NCBI RefSeq assembly: GCF_009795845.1 | Contig: NZ_WTEX01000009.1 | Span: 30,540 to 94,539 of the forward strand | Length of the DNA: 64,000 bases | Reading direction: 5' to 3' | Origin: Gilliamella sp. Lep-s35 | GTDB taxonomy: Bacteria; Pseudomonadota; Gammaproteobacteria; Enterobacterales; Orbaceae | In this document: positions 53,019 to 63,861 of the stretch, piece after piece | Layout of the letters: every line of letters starts with the position of its first letter | Position numbering within the stretch: the stretch's first letter is position 1 | The notes under the pieces: model-generated | What the model saw: only the letters and a program-made list of their open reading frames with translations | Told to the model about the DNA's origin: nothing | Databases searched by the model: none | Position numbers and translations under genes: made by a program

Positions 53019-54740
53019 ATGTCATCAAAAAAAACTGTTGCGCAAGTTATTGTTGATGTTTTGTCTGAAGCAGGGGTAAAACATTGTTATGGTATTGTGG
53101 GTGATACCTTGAATTATATTACATCCTCCATTAAGAAAAGTAATATCGAATGGGTGCATGTTCGTCATGAAGAGGTCGGTGCTTTTGCTGCAGGTGCGGA
53201 AGCTTATTTAACTGATCAGATTACGGCTTGTGCTGGTTCATGTGGACCAGGAAGTTTACATTTTATTAATGGTATTTATGAAGCCCACCGTAATAAAGTG
53301 CCGGTTATTTTATTGGCTAGCCAATTAGTAACTTCACAACAAGGTACCGATTTTCCGCAAGAAGTGGATTTTCAATCTATTTATAAAAATTGTTCTGTGT
53401 TTTGTCAAGAGATTAACGATCCTACTCAAGCAAGACAAATAACAACAGCGGCTATTCAGGCTGCAATTAATCAACGAGGCGTAGCGGTTTTAGTGATTCC
53501 TTATAATATTAGTTTAGTTAAGGTTGAAGATAACAGTGGGCATAAAATTTATCACCCTAAACCCGTCATTCTTCCTTCAAACGATGAGCTTAATCAAATC
53601 GCTGAAATTTTAAATAAAAACCATAAAGTTGCTATTTTTGCAGGACAAGGTGCTTGCGAGGCTCACGATGAGTTGGTTAGTTTTGCAAAAAAATTAAAAG
53701 CACCGATTGTGCATACTTCCAGAGGTAAAGATTTTATTGAATATAATAATCCTTATAACGTGGGTATGACAGGTATGTTTGGCGTTGAGTCTGGAACGAC
53801 AGCCATTAAAGAGTGCGATGTGTTGTTTATGTTAGGTGCTGATTTTGCATGGTCACAGTTTTACCCAGATAAAGCAACTATTATTCAAGTTGATATTGAT
53901 GCAACGCATCTTGGACGTCGTCATCCTGTTAGTGTCGGTGTTGTTGGTAGCAGTCAGCCAACATTGGCGGCTTTAATTCCTTTAATTGATGAAAAACAAG
54001 ATACAGCGTTTTTAGATCAATGTCGTGAGTTGTATGCTAAAGCAATGAATAAGTTGAATAAGAAAGCAATTCCTTCTCAATCAACGATTCATCCTCAATA
54101 TTTAACTGAGCTTGTTGATAAATATGCAACGGAAGATGCGGTGCTTTGTGCCGATGTTGGTTCTGCGATGGTTTGGGCTTGTAGGCATTTTAATACTAAT
54201 GGAAAAAGACGCACAGTAATTAGTCTAAAACATGGCACAATGGCAAATGCAATGCCGCAAGCGTTAGGCGTGCAAAAAGCGTTTCCTAATCGGCAAGTTA
54301 TTACGTTATCGGGTGATGGTGGTATTAGTATGTTGTTGGGTGATTTATTAACCACTATTCAAGAAAATTTGCCAATTAAAGTTATCGTACTAAATAATAG
54401 TTCTCTCAATTTTGTTGAGTTGGAACAAAAATCTGAAGGTTTGGTTGATCACTATACCGATTTGCAAAACCCTAATTTTGCGAAAGTCGCTGAATCCATG
54501 GGGTTATTTTCGATAAGGGTTGATAGCTCTGATTTACTTGAAGCGGCGATGCAATCATTTTTATCACACTCAGGACCCGCATTGTTAGATGTGAAAACGA
54601 GTTCTAATGAGCTTGTTATGCCGCCAGAAATTCAGGCATCACAGGTTATGGGAATGGCGCTTTATAGCGTAAAAGCATCATTACATGGAAAAATGGGCGA
54701 TGTGGTAAATTTATTGGTGGATAATTTTATCAAAAAATAA
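53019..54740 (+). CDS. poxB: Pyruvate dehydrogenase (quinone), PoxB
   Basis: A 573-aa TPP- and FAD-dependent enzyme that converts pyruvate to acetate and CO2 and passes electrons to ubiquinone. It shows WVHVRHEEVGAFAAGAEAYL (TPP-activating Glu), CAGSCGPGSLHFINGIYEA, the FAD domain in the middle, and the TPP site SGDGGISMLLG to LNNSSLNFVELE. The C-terminal end is the membrane-binding peptide region in E. coli. AGGAG precedes the ATG. It is divergent from the SLC13-type gene. Confidence 0.94.
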   Translation: MSSKKTVAQVIVDVLSEAGVKHCYGIVGDTLNYITSSIKKSNIEWVHVRHEEVGAFAAGAEAYLTDQITACAGSCGPGSLHFINGIYEAHRNKVPVILLASQLVTSQQGTDFPQEVDFQSIYKNCSVFCQEINDPTQARQITTAAIQAAINQRGVAVLVIPYNISLVKVEDNSGHKIYHPKPVILPSNDELNQIAEILNKNHKVAIFAGQGACEAHDELVSFAKKLKAPIVHTSRGKDFIEYNNPYNVGMTGMFGVESGTTAIKECDVLFMLGADFAWSQFYPDKATIIQVDIDATHLGRRHPVSVGVVGSSQPTLAALIPLIDEKQDTAFLDQCRELYAKAMNKLNKKAIPSQSTIHPQYLTELVDKYATEDAVLCADVGSAMVWACRHFNTNGKRRTVISLKHGTMANAMPQALGVQKAFPNRQVITLSGDGGISMLLGDLLTTIQENLPIKVIVLNNSSLNFVELEQKSEGLVDHYTDLQNPNFAKVAESMGLFSIRVDSSDLLEAAMQSFLSHSGPALLDVKTSSNELVMPPEIQASQVMGMALYSVKASLHGKMGDVVNLLVDNFIKK

Positions 54741-54814
54741 GCTACTACTTTTGCTGCGCTTATATTGTAAAAGGTATTTTGTAGTACATGCGCCAGAGTC
54801 TATTTTTAAAAAAC

Positions 54815-54840
54815 CTGCCGCAATATGCGGCAGATTTTTA
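54815..54840. terminator. Bidirectional terminator between poxB and edd
   Basis: CTGCCGCA (54815-54822) and TGCGGCAG (54826-54833) form a perfect 8-bp stem with an ATA loop. ATTTTTA follows on the right and AAAAAAC precedes on the left, giving T runs in both directions for the two convergent genes. Confidence 0.85.
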
Positions 54841-54843
54841 GTA

Positions 54844-56649
54844 TTAAAAGCTTACTGCGCCTTCTTCGGCTGAGGTTAAGTTTTCACGAATAACGGTGAA
54901 CAGTTCACGTCCATAGCCATGATGTGAATTGGTTAAGTCAAATTTTTCAGGCTCACGTTTAGCTAGTTCAACTTCATCAACAAGTAATGTGATTTCGCCG
55001 GTTTGGCCGTTAACTCGAATCATGTCGCCTTCTTGAACTTTACTTAGTAAACCGCCATCATAAGCTTCTGGTGTGACATGAATAGCAGCAGGAACTTTGC
55101 CGGAAGCACCTGATAAGCGACCATCGGTTAATAAGGCGACTTTATAGCCTTTATCTTGTAGCACACCTAGTGGGGTTATCAGTTTATGCAATTCTGGCAT
55201 GCCAATCGCTTTCGGTCCTTGATAGCGTACAACGACAACACAATCTTTATCTAATTTTCCTGCTTTATAGTCAGCATCTAAATCATATTGGCTATTAAAA
55301 ACAACGGCAGGTGCTTCGATAATTTGATGTTCAGGTTCGATAGCCGATGTTTTCATTACTGCTCGTCCTAGGTTGCCTGACATAACTTTTAATCCACCAT
55401 GTGAGTTAAATGGTTTTTTAATCGAGGCGATGACGTTTTCGTCTAATGATTTGGTTGGACCTTCACGGTAAACTAATTTGCCATTTTCTAAAATTGGTTC
55501 TTTGGTGTAACGGCTAAGACCATAGCCTGCAACGGTTTCAACATCTTCATGTAATAAGCCACCAGCAAGTAATTCTCGAACCAGTAGAGATGTTCCCCCT
55601 GCTGCTTGAAAATAGTTTATATCAGCAGGACCATTCGGATAAATTCGGCAAAGTAGAGGTACAACAGTTGAAAGATCTGAAATATCATCCCAATTAATAA
55701 TAATTCCAGCCGCTTTCGCCATTGCGACAATATGCATGGTTAAATTAGTTGATCCACCTGTTGCCAGTAATGCAACTAAGCCATTGACGATGACCTTTTC
55801 GTCTACCATTTTACCCACAGGCATATAGTTACCCGATTGTTTTGTTAGGCGTGTAATTTGTTTAGCCGCCGCATTAGTTAATTCAAAACGCAGTGCGGTT
55901 TCTGGGTGAACAAAGGCTGCTCCTGGTAAATGTAATCCCATTACTTCAATAACCATTTGGTTACTATTGGCGGTGCCATAAAAAGTACAAGTTCCGCTAG
56001 TGTGATATGATGCCGATTCTGACTCTAGCAGATCTTCACGAGACGCCTTGCCTTCAGAATAAAGTTGGCGAATGCGTACTTTTTCTTTATTTGATAATCC
56101 TGATGGCATTGGTCCTGCTGGTATAAAAATAGCCGGTAAGTGTCCAAATGTTAATGCACCTACAAATAAGCCCGGTACGATTTTGTCACAAATGCCAAGG
56201 TATAGTGCGCCGTCAAACATGTTATGCGAAAGACCAACAGCCACAGACATAGCTATGATGTCTCGGCTCATTAATGATAGCTCCATTCCCGGCTCACCTT
56301 GGGTAACGCCATCACACATTGCAGGTACTCCACCCGCCATTTGCCCAACAGCCCCGACTTCGTGCAGGACTTTGCGGATTTGTTCAGGATAATATTCATA
56401 AGGTTTATGTGCCGAAAGCATGTCGTTGTAAGAGCTAATGATCCCAATATTGCTTTTTAGAATATTTTTTAGATCATTTTTATCATCAATACAACAAGCA
56501 GCAAAACCGTGAGCTAAGTTGCTACAAGGTAAGCTGGATCGAGTTACTTTATTGAGCATTGCTCGTTCTATTTTTTGTAAATAAGCCTCGCGCGTTGCTT
56601 TTGAACGCTCAATAATACGTTTTGTTACAGCTTGAACAGTTGGATTCAC
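54844..56649 (-). CDS. edd: 6-phosphogluconate dehydratase
   Basis: A 601-aa enzyme of the IlvD/Edd family with a 4Fe-4S cluster, forming KDPG in the Entner-Doudoroff pathway. It shows [68 protein letters not shown] and [20 protein letters not shown]. It is encoded 45 bp downstream of gntK on the same strand, so gluconate is the likely feedstock. eda (KDPG aldolase) is not in the window. Confidence 0.97.
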   Translation of the reverse strand: MNPTVQAVTKRIIERSKATREAYLQKIERAMLNKVTRSSLPCSNLAHGFAACCIDDKNDLKNILKSNIGIISSYNDMLSAHKPYEYYPEQIRKVLHEVGAVGQMAGGVPAMCDGVTQGEPGMELSLMSRDIIAMSVAVGLSHNMFDGALYLGICDKIVPGLFVGALTFGHLPAIFIPAGPMPSGLSNKEKVRIRQLYSEGKASREDLLESESASYHTSGTCTFYGTANSNQMVIEVMGLHLPGAAFVHPETALRFELTNAAAKQITRLTKQSGNYMPVGKMVDEKVIVNGLVALLATGGSTNLTMHIVAMAKAAGIIINWDDISDLSTVVPLLCRIYPNGPADINYFQAAGGTSLLVRELLAGGLLHEDVETVAGYGLSRYTKEPILENGKLVYREGPTKSLDENVIASIKKPFNSHGGLKVMSGNLGRAVMKTSAIEPEHQIIEAPAVVFNSQYDLDADYKAGKLDKDCVVVVRYQGPKAIGMPELHKLITPLGVLQDKGYKVALLTDGRLSGASGKVPAAIHVTPEAYDGGLLSKVQEGDMIRVNGQTGEITLLVDEVELAKREPEKFDLTNSHHGYGRELFTVIRENLTSAEEGAVSF

Positions 56650-56694
56650 ATTAACCTCGACATTTGTTATGTTATTCTTTTTATTCTATTGCTA

Positions 56695-57225
56695 TTATTC
56701 ACAATGACATATGGAACGAATGACTTGCTCTGTATCATTGACAACATTGATCAATGGCTGTGCGATGTCTATTTTGTATACATCATTTTCATCAGTAGTT
56801 GGTTCTTCAAGAGTGTCAAATTGCGATTGAAGCATGCCGGTTTTTTGGTAATGACCTTGACGTTTAGCTAAACGTTCAGCAATGATATCGTAATCGCCTT
56901 TTAAATAGATAAAATGAATATTTTCATTCTCGCCACGGATAATATCTCGATAGTGTTTTTTTAATGCCGAACAAATAATAATCGACACATCATTGACATT
57001 ACTCATGGCAAAAGCGGCATTACTGATTAAGCTAAGCCAAGGCATACGATCTTCATCATTTAATGGTGTGCCACTGCGCATTTTTAGAATATTAGACTTA
57101 GGATGTAAAAAATCACCATCTAAAAAAGCGGCATCTAAATTATAAGCAACTTGTTTAGCCACTGCTGATTTGCCACAACCCGACACTCCCATTAATACAA
57201 AAACTTGTTTGCTTTTTTTAGTCAT
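56695..57225 (-). CDS. gntK: Gluconokinase
   Basis: A 176-aa P-loop kinase phosphorylating gluconate to 6-phosphogluconate. Walker A GVSGCGKS is at 13-20; FLDGDFLHPKSNILKM and GTPLNDEDRMPWL follow the GntK family. It is first in a gntK-edd operon. No gluconate permease gene lies next to it. The upstream gap, shared with the divergent gat PTS genes, contains a CRP-like site. Confidence 0.95.
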   Translation of the reverse strand: MTKKSKQVFVLMGVSGCGKSAVAKQVAYNLDAAFLDGDFLHPKSNILKMRSGTPLNDEDRMPWLSLISNAAFAMSNVNDVSIIICSALKKHYRDIIRGENENIHFIYLKGDYDIIAERLAKRQGHYQKTGMLQSQFDTLEEPTTDENDVYKIDIAQPLINVVNDTEQVIRSICHCE

Positions 57226-57309
57226 TGCTAATCCTTAATATACTCACATTTTGTTACGGGTAACATTTTGGCATTTTAATCTTTTATTGCAATCTAAAAA
57301 AGTAATTTT

Positions 57310-57325
57310 TGTGATCTTGATCATA
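57310..57325. promoter_or_regulatory. CRP site between gntK and the gat genes
   Basis: TGTGATCTTGATCATA matches nine of ten conserved CRP positions. It lies 85 bp from the gntK start and about 190 bp from gatA, so it could activate either or both divergent operons. Confidence 0.6.
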
Positions 57326-57429
57326 ATTTGCTGTTGGAATGTGTTTTTATACTGATTTGAGAAACGATGCTTATTAAAAAAAAATAGATTTCGATCACAA
57401 AAATATAAAATCCTATTTGTTTTTTTGTT

Positions 57430-57449
57430 CGAAAGTAATTAATCTTTCG
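57430..57449. promoter_or_regulatory. Putative GatR operator
   Basis: CGAAAG-TAATTAAT-CTTTCG is a perfect inverted repeat with a palindrome-like centre, 70 bp before gatA. A further CGAAAG follows at 57476-57481, and a TTTTCGAAAA lies directly before gatR (about 60880-60889). CGAAA-type repeats are common operators of DeoR-family regulators. Confidence 0.5.
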
Positions 57450-57518
57450 GTATAGTTTTTGTTTTCGAAAGTTATGATTTAAAGAGTAACATAAAAAAGA
57501 CAAAAAATGGAGAATAAA

Positions 57519-57971
57519 ATGAGAGAATGTCAGCTTATTATTAATGATAATGTTAGTTTTAACAATAGGTTAGATTTGCTAACTTATCTGAGCCAGCAAT
57601 TACAGCAAAAAGGTATTGTAAAAGAAAGCCATTTGAAAGCTTTGATTGATAGGGAAGCTTCATTTCCAACGGGTATTTTACTCGATGGTTATGCTGTAGC
57701 TATTCCACATTGTGAAGCTGAACATGCAAATACCCCTGCGGTCTTTATTCTTCGCTCTCAATCTCCTGTTTTATTCCAACGAGCAGATGACGATGGAACT
57801 GTTGAAGTTTCATTAATTATTTCATTGGTTGTTACTTCACCAACAGATCAGCTAACACTTTTAAAAACGCTTTTTACAAGTCTACAAAATAAAGAATTTT
57901 ATCATTTTTTATTAAATAGTCCGCAAGATGCAATTGCCGAACATTTTAATAAAGTGATATTTAATCAATAA
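57519..57971 (+). CDS. gatA: PTS system galactitol-specific EIIA
   Basis: A 150-aa EIIA domain of the mannitol/fructose type fold. The phosphoryl-accepting His64 is in [11 protein letters not shown], preceded by [16 protein letters not shown], matching E. coli GatA, which is also 150 aa. It passes phosphate from HPr to GatB. The ATG at 57519 is chosen because TGGAGA lies seven bases upstream; the ATG at 57507 lacks a site. First of gatABC. Confidence 0.92.
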   Translation: MRECQLIINDNVSFNNRLDLLTYLSQQLQQKGIVKESHLKALIDREASFPTGILLDGYAVAIPHCEAEHANTPAVFILRSQSPVLFQRADDDGTVEVSLIISLVVTSPTDQLTLLKTLFTSLQNKEFYHFLLNSPQDAIAEHFNKVIFNQ

Positions 57972-57988
57972 GTTGTTTAGGAGGCATT

Positions 57989-58273
57989 ATGAAAAAAAAG
58001 ATTATTGTTGCATGTGGTGGTGCAGTTGCAACATCAACTTTAGCAGCTGATGAGATAAAAGAGTTATGTAATGAAAATAATATTGAGCTTGATCTAGTAC
58101 AGTGTCGGATTAATGAAATTAGTACCTTTATTGATGATGTCGACCTGATTTGTACTACAGCAAAGATGGATCAAACATTTGATGATATTCCGATTGTGCA
58201 TGGTATGCCATTTGTATCTGGCGTTGGAATTGAGCAGTTAAAAGCAAAAATATTATCTATTTTAAAAGGATAA
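57989..58273 (+). CDS. gatB: PTS system galactitol-specific EIIB
   Basis: A 94-aa EIIB with the phosphocysteine Cys9 in [19 protein letters not shown], followed by [20 protein letters not shown]. It matches E. coli GatB in length and layout. AGGAGG precedes the ATG. Four bases separate it from gatC. Confidence 0.94.
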   Translation: MKKKIIVACGGAVATSTLAADEIKELCNENNIELDLVQCRINEISTFIDDVDLICTTAKMDQTFDDIPIVHGMPFVSGVGIEQLKAKILSILKG

Positions 58274-58277
58274 GAAT

Positions 58278-59654
58278 ATGTTTACTGAAATTATGCAGTA
58301 CATTTTGGATCTTGGTCCATCAGTGATGTTGCCCATTGTGATTATTCTCTTCTCACTCTCATTAAGAATGAAAGTGGGGGATGCATTAAAAGCAGGTATT
58401 CATATTGGAATTGGCTTTGTTGGTATTGGTTTAGTAGTGGGATTATTAACCAGTTCAGTTGGACCTGCAGCCCAAGCAATGGCAGAACGATTTGATATTA
58501 GCCTAAATGTTGTTGATGTTGGTTGGCCTGGCGCTGCCCCTATGACTTGGGCTTCGCAAATTGCGCTAGTTGCAATTCCTATTGCTATTGCCGTTAACAT
58601 TGTGATGTTACTTTTAAAATTAACCCGAGTTGTTAATGTGGATATTTGGAATATATGGCACATGACATTTACTGGTGCGCTTGTTTACATTGCAACAGGC
58701 TCTTACTGGCTTGGTATTGCGGGTGTGATTGTGCATGCGATTATTGCTTATAAATTAGGAGATTGGTTTGCTAAAGATACCAAAGATTTTTTTGAGCTTG
58801 ATGGTATTGCTGTACCACATGGAACTTCGGCATATTGTGGCCCGATAGCGGTATTTGTTGATACTGTTATCGAAAAAATACCAGGCATTAATAAAATTAA
58901 TTTTAATGCTGTTGATATGCAAAAAAGATTTGGCGCATTTGGTGAACCAGTCACCGTAGGTTTATTTATGGGCATTTTACTAGGTTTATTAGCGGGTTAT
59001 GGTGTCAAGCAAACCTTACAACTTGCAATTCAAACCGCTGCGGTAATGCTGTTAATGCCAAGAGTGATAAAACCCATTATGGATGGTTTAACTCCAATAT
59101 CTAAACAAGCACGCAAACATTTACAATCTAAATTTGGTGGGCAAGACTTCCTTATTGGTTTAGATCCAGCATTATTGTTAGGTCATTCAACCGTTGTTTC
59201 TGCTAGTTTGATTTTTATTCCTTTAAGTATTTTCATTGCCATTGTGCTTCCTGGTAATGAAGTCCTACCATTTGGTGATTTGGCAACCATTGGCTTTTTT
59301 ATCGCTATGGGGGTAGCTATTCATCAAGGCAATCTATTTAGAATTATTATTTCTGGATCAATTATTATTGCTATTACCTTATGGATCGCCACTCAAATGG
59401 TGCCGTTAACCACGCAACTTGCTGTTAATGCTGGCACCATTACTGCAAGTAATGGTATTTCAGTTGGCGCAATGGATCAAGGTGGTTCGCCAATTACCTA
59501 TATTTTGGTTCAGCTTGTTAATTTGAAACAACCTATTGGATTTACTTGTATCGGAATTTTTTATCTATTTTGCTTATTTTTGACATGGAAACGGGCGCAA
59601 AAATTTAAACTATTGTTGAAAAAGCAACAGGTAGAAGATGCCGATAGTGTATGA
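58278..59654 (+). CDS. gatC: PTS system galactitol-specific EIIC
   Basis: A 458-aa multi-helix membrane channel of the galactitol PTS family. It shows SVMLPIVIILFSLSLRMKVG, AGIHIGIGFVGIGLV, FFELDGIAVPHGTSAYCGPI and GLDPALLLGHSTVVSASLIF. It takes up galactitol as the 1-phosphate together with GatA and GatB. The substrate call rests on the match to GatC plus the downstream GatD. Confidence 0.93.
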   Translation: MFTEIMQYILDLGPSVMLPIVIILFSLSLRMKVGDALKAGIHIGIGFVGIGLVVGLLTSSVGPAAQAMAERFDISLNVVDVGWPGAAPMTWASQIALVAIPIAIAVNIVMLLLKLTRVVNVDIWNIWHMTFTGALVYIATGSYWLGIAGVIVHAIIAYKLGDWFAKDTKDFFELDGIAVPHGTSAYCGPIAVFVDTVIEKIPGINKINFNAVDMQKRFGAFGEPVTVGLFMGILLGLLAGYGVKQTLQLAIQTAAVMLLMPRVIKPIMDGLTPISKQARKHLQSKFGGQDFLIGLDPALLLGHSTVVSASLIFIPLSIFIAIVLPGNEVLPFGDLATIGFFIAMGVAIHQGNLFRIIISGSIIIAITLWIATQMVPLTTQLAVNAGTITASNGISVGAMDQGGSPITYILVQLVNLKQPIGFTCIGIFYLFCLFLTWKRAQKFKLLLKKQQVEDADSV

Positions 59655-59692
59655 ATCGATAATAAAAAAGAGTAAGTTGTAAATTTGTCTAG

Positions 59693-59722
59693 TAACGTTC
59701 ACTGACAACTCGGTGAGCGTTA
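59693..59722 (+). other. Intercistronic hairpin between gatC and gatD
   Basis: TAACGTTCAC (59693-59702) pairs with GTGAGCGTTA (59713-59722), with one T-G pair and a 10-base loop. No T run follows, so it is more likely an mRNA processing or 3'-stabilising structure between gatABC and gatD than a terminator. Confidence 0.5.
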
Positions 59723-59762
59723 AAACAGCAACCTAATTTGATTATTAACATAGGAACATAAC

Positions 59763-60806
59763 ATGAAAGCAGTCGTTGTTAATGATGAGGGGACTTTATC
59801 GGTACAAGATATTGAGATGCCCCAAATCACTTCATCAGATCAAATTCTGGTAAAGGTGGCATATTGTGGGCTATGCGGTTCTGATATTCCACGCATTTTT
59901 CATCATGGAGCACATTTTTATCCAATCACACTTGGCCATGAATTTAGTGGCACGGTTGTCGAAATGGGCAGTGATGTCACAGAGTTTGATATTGGTGATT
60001 TAATTTCTTGCGTACCTTTATTGCCTTGTTTTAAATGTGATGAGTGCCAAAAACATTATTATTCTCTATGTAAACATTATACATTTGTTGGTTCAAGAAT
60101 AACCGGAGGATTAGCACAATATATTGTAATTAATAAGAAAAGTGCTTTCAAATTACCCAAAGATGTTAGTCTTATACAAGGCGCATTTTTTGAGCCAATG
60201 ACAGTTGGAATGCATGCACTGTTATTGGCTGAAGGCTGTCATAATAAAAATGTGGTGATTGTTGGTGGTGGCACAATTGGCTTACTTGCCATGCAATGCG
60301 CAAAGGCAATGGGGGCTAAGTTTGTCGCTGTATTGGATATTAATGAAGAACGATTAAATCTGGCCAAAAAATTAGGTGCTGATGCTGTTTATCATGCTAA
60401 GAATATGACAGTGTCTGAGATTAATGATGCATTATTACCTCATAGGTTTGATCAAGTGGTATTAGAAACCGCTGGCACACCAGCAACCGTTAGCCTAGCT
60501 ATTGAAATAGCAGGCCCAAAAGCCAAAGTTGGTTTAGTGGGTACATTACATAATGATGTAACTCTTTCAGAAAAAACATTTGGGTTGATATTACGAAAAG
60601 AACTTCAAATTTTGGGCAGTTGGATGAACTATTCAGCACCTTGGCCAGGAAAAGAGTGGCAACTAGTTAGCCAATTTTTTGTTGATGGAAAAATAAAGCT
60701 TGACGAACTTATTGCCGGTGTCGGTAATTTTGATGAATTTGTTCAGCAAGTTAGCGCTTTGAATGGTCATCCAATGAACGGCAAAATTTTATTAAATTGC
60801 ATGTAA
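59763..60806 (+). CDS. gatD: Galactitol-1-phosphate 5-dehydrogenase
   Basis: A 347-aa zinc-dependent medium-chain dehydrogenase that oxidises galactitol 1-phosphate to tagatose 6-phosphate. The catalytic zinc ligands are Cys38 (CGLCGSD) and His59-Glu60 (TLGHEFSG). The structural zinc Cys set is in LPCFKCDECQKHYYSLC. The NAD motif is VVIVGGGTIGLLAM. GSWMNYSAPWPGKEW is shared with E. coli GatD. It is downstream of gatC and upstream of gatR. Confidence 0.93.
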   Translation: MKAVVVNDEGTLSVQDIEMPQITSSDQILVKVAYCGLCGSDIPRIFHHGAHFYPITLGHEFSGTVVEMGSDVTEFDIGDLISCVPLLPCFKCDECQKHYYSLCKHYTFVGSRITGGLAQYIVINKKSAFKLPKDVSLIQGAFFEPMTVGMHALLLAEGCHNKNVVIVGGGTIGLLAMQCAKAMGAKFVAVLDINEERLNLAKKLGADAVYHAKNMTVSEINDALLPHRFDQVVLETAGTPATVSLAIEIAGPKAKVGLVGTLHNDVTLSEKTFGLILRKELQILGSWMNYSAPWPGKEWQLVSQFFVDGKIKLDELIAGVGNFDEFVQQVSALNGHPMNGKILLNCM

Positions 60807-60899
60807 TTACTTGATTTATGGCCGCCATTAAAAATGAGCGCTTATCTTTTGATTTTGTTTGTTATACACTGCTGAAAAATTTTCGAAAAAGGAAATATT

Positions 60900-61673
60900 A
60901 TGAACGCAGGTGAAAGACGCCAACAAATAGTAGAACTTCTTAATACGAAAGGAACGGTTCTTGTCAGTGACTTATCGCAGCAATATGATGTTTCGGAAGT
61001 GACTATTAGAACAGATCTTCGTTTATTAGAAAAGCAAGGAGTTCTTACTCGATTTCATGGTGGTGCAAACAAAATCATGAATAAAGGTGATTTAAAATCA
61101 TTTAAAGAATTGCAATTAGAAGAACGCCATCAGCGTTTTATAGAAGCTAAAAAACGTATTGCGATTGCAGCGGTTAAACATGTCAAAGAAGGTGATACCA
61201 TTATTTTAGATAGTGGCAGTACCACAATGTTGATAGCTGAAGAGTTGGTTAAACTTAAACATATCACTGTCATTACTAACAGTCTTACTTCTGCATTTAT
61301 ATTATCGGATAACAGTGACATTATGTTATTTATGTGTGGTGGTACACTAAGACATAAAACACGTTCTTTTCATGGAAAAATTGCCGAGCAATCGTTAGAT
61401 GGTATTTCTGCTGATATTTTGTTTGTTGGTGCAGATGGAATCGATGCAATAAGAGGAATAACAACGTTTAACGAAGGTTACACAATCAGTAGTGTGATGG
61501 CTAATGCAGCAAGTAAAGTGATTGCTGTTTTAGATTCATCAAAATTTGGACGAAATGGCATTAATGTCGTATTACCACTTAATAAGCTTAATACGATCAT
61601 TACTGATAATGATGTCAATGGCGATTATAAGCAGCAATTTGAAGACAAAGGCATTGATTTTATAACTGTTTAA
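60900..61673 (+). CDS. gatR: Galactitol operon repressor GatR (DeoR family)
   Basis: A 257-aa DeoR-family regulator. The N-terminal HTH runs VLVSDLSQQYDVSEVTIRTD, then LTRFHGGANKIM. The sugar-phosphate-sensing domain has ILDSGSTTMLIAEELVKL, CGGTLRHKTRSFHGKIAEQS and FVGADGIDAIRGITTFNEGY, all close to E. coli GatR. It may have its own promoter (TATACA-like -10 near 60863). A TTTTCGAAAA just before its start suggests autoregulation. Confidence 0.92.
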   Translation: MNAGERRQQIVELLNTKGTVLVSDLSQQYDVSEVTIRTDLRLLEKQGVLTRFHGGANKIMNKGDLKSFKELQLEERHQRFIEAKKRIAIAAVKHVKEGDTIILDSGSTTMLIAEELVKLKHITVITNSLTSAFILSDNSDIMLFMCGGTLRHKTRSFHGKIAEQSLDGISADILFVGADGIDAIRGITTFNEGYTISSVMANAASKVIAVLDSSKFGRNGINVVLPLNKLNTIITDNDVNGDYKQQFEDKGIDFITV

Positions 61674-61877
61674 ATTTTTTAACTGGTGATTGTATATCTT
61701 TTAAACAGAGCTTAAACGATCTGTAAACTAAACAAAAATAATTTGTACGAATTAAATAGTGATTACATTGTGTATTACTGACTATTTAAATGATTGACAA
61801 TATTGAACTAGTTTGATTATTTAAGTTTGTTATTTCTCCCAACGATATTACTTCATAATGAATGCGTAGGTGAGAAT
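61674..61877 (+). promoter_or_regulatory. gatR-lacC intergenic region with a weak promoter candidate
   Basis: TTGACA (61795-61800) is a consensus -35, with TATTTA (61818-61823) as a poor -10 after 17 bp. This could start a second transcript for lacC-gatY. No CGAAAG box is seen here, in contrast to the gatA and gatR upstream regions. Confidence 0.4.
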
Positions 61878-62816
61878 ATGATATTAACAATTACCATGAA
61901 CCCATCAGTGGATATTTCATATCCACTTACTAAACTCCATATTAATGATGTCAATCGTGTTGCTAATGTAAAAAAAACAGCTGGTGGTAAAGGACTCAAT
62001 GTTACCCGAGGTGTTAAATTTTCTGGCATTGATGTTTTAGCTACTGGTATTGTAGGGGGAACAACTGGTGAATATATTCAAAAGCAATTAGATAATGATA
62101 ATATTCACTACGACTTCTATGTTACCAAACATGAGTCTAGAAATTGTATTGCAGTTTTGCATGAAGGTAATCAAACCGAAATTCTTGAATCCGGACCTAT
62201 ATTAGATCAAAAAGAGGTAACTCGCTTTTTAGATCACTATCAAAAATTGGTTAACCAAGCAAAAGTAATAACCATTTCAGGATCACTGCCACAAGGTTTT
62301 CCGATTGATTTTTATGCCACATTAATTCAAATCGCCAATAAAAAAGCTATTCCTGTTTTGCTAGATTCATCAGGAAAAATATTATTAGCTACATTGGTAT
62401 CTGAACATAAACCTTACTTAATTAAGCCCAATAAAGATGAATTACAACAAATTATTAAAATAAATATTGATGTTAATGATACTACATCGTTAATAAAAGC
62501 CGTGAATCACCCTTTGCTTAATAATATTCCTTTTATCGTTATTTCCTTAGGTAAAAATGGTGCTTTTGTGCGTTGTTATCATCGATATTATCAGGTTTCA
62601 ATACCCAAAATAAATGTTGTCAATCCCGTGGGATCTGGCGATGTCACTTTAGCTGGACTTGCCGTTAGTATTTATGAAAACGAACCGATAGAAGTCATGC
62701 TTAAACGGGCAATGACAATGGGCATGTTAAATGCGATGGAGTCACAAACAGGTTTTGTCGATATGCGTAATTATGATGAATATTATCAACAAGTTAGCAT
62801 TACCCAAATTAATTAA
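61878..62816 (+). CDS. lacC: Tagatose-6-phosphate kinase, LacC type (PfkB family)
   Basis: A 312-aa kinase that phosphorylates tagatose 6-phosphate to the 1,6-bisphosphate. MILTITMNPSVDISYPL, VANVKKTAGGKGLNVTRG, ESRNCIAVLHEGNQTEILE and the anion-hole NPVGSGDVTLAGLA match LacC of Gram-positive lactose operons better than FruK or PfkB. The ATG at 61878 with TAGGTGAG upstream is the family start. In E. coli gat loci this step has no dedicated gene. Fructose-1-phosphate kinase activity remains an alternative. Confidence 0.85.
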   Translation: MILTITMNPSVDISYPLTKLHINDVNRVANVKKTAGGKGLNVTRGVKFSGIDVLATGIVGGTTGEYIQKQLDNDNIHYDFYVTKHESRNCIAVLHEGNQTEILESGPILDQKEVTRFLDHYQKLVNQAKVITISGSLPQGFPIDFYATLIQIANKKAIPVLLDSSGKILLATLVSEHKPYLIKPNKDELQQIIKINIDVNDTTSLIKAVNHPLLNNIPFIVISLGKNGAFVRCYHRYYQVSIPKINVVNPVGSGDVTLAGLAVSIYENEPIEVMLKRAMTMGMLNAMESQTGFVDMRNYDEYYQQVSITQIN

Positions 62817-62833
62817 AAATTTATGTTAATTAA

Positions 62834-63695
<862 letters not shown>

Positions 63696-63697
<2 letters not shown>

Positions 63698-63752
63698 TAT
63701 AAAAGCTAAAGGTATTTTGTTTGATTTAGATGGAATACTGGTTAATTTGTAG
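63696..63752 (+). pseudogene. Truncated HAD-family phosphatase N-terminus
   Basis: Overlapping the gatY stop, a short frame reads DIKAKGILFDLDGILVNL and stops. This is the N-terminal motif I (DxDGxLV) of HAD sugar phosphatases (YfbT/GatH-like). No start codon is in frame and the rest of the gene is missing, so it is a relic of an original downstream gene cut off by a deletion or insertion. Confidence 0.65.
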
Positions 63753-63861
63753 AAATTCCTCGTATTCTTTACAGTAATTTGAGAAATGGCTGTAATAAAT
63801 ATCCATAAAAAACACAATTAACGCCCTATCACAGACACACGATAGGGCACTGATATCATAA
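63753..63861. other. Junction DNA between the HAD relic and the IS3-type orfA
   Basis: About 110 bp without coding signal. It holds a perfect inverted repeat, GCCCTATC (63823-63830) and GATAGGGC (63841-63848), with a 10-base loop. On the minus strand it leads towards a T-rich run. It may be the end of an insertion sequence or a terminator. Confidence 0.45.

Noticed and set aside
56072..56392. Forward open frame of 106 codons
   Set aside because: Antisense to edd, whose protein is fully conserved across this stretch.
56632..56871. Forward frame of 79 codons before and within gntK
   Set aside because: Antisense to gntK for most of its length and without a ribosome site or known motif.
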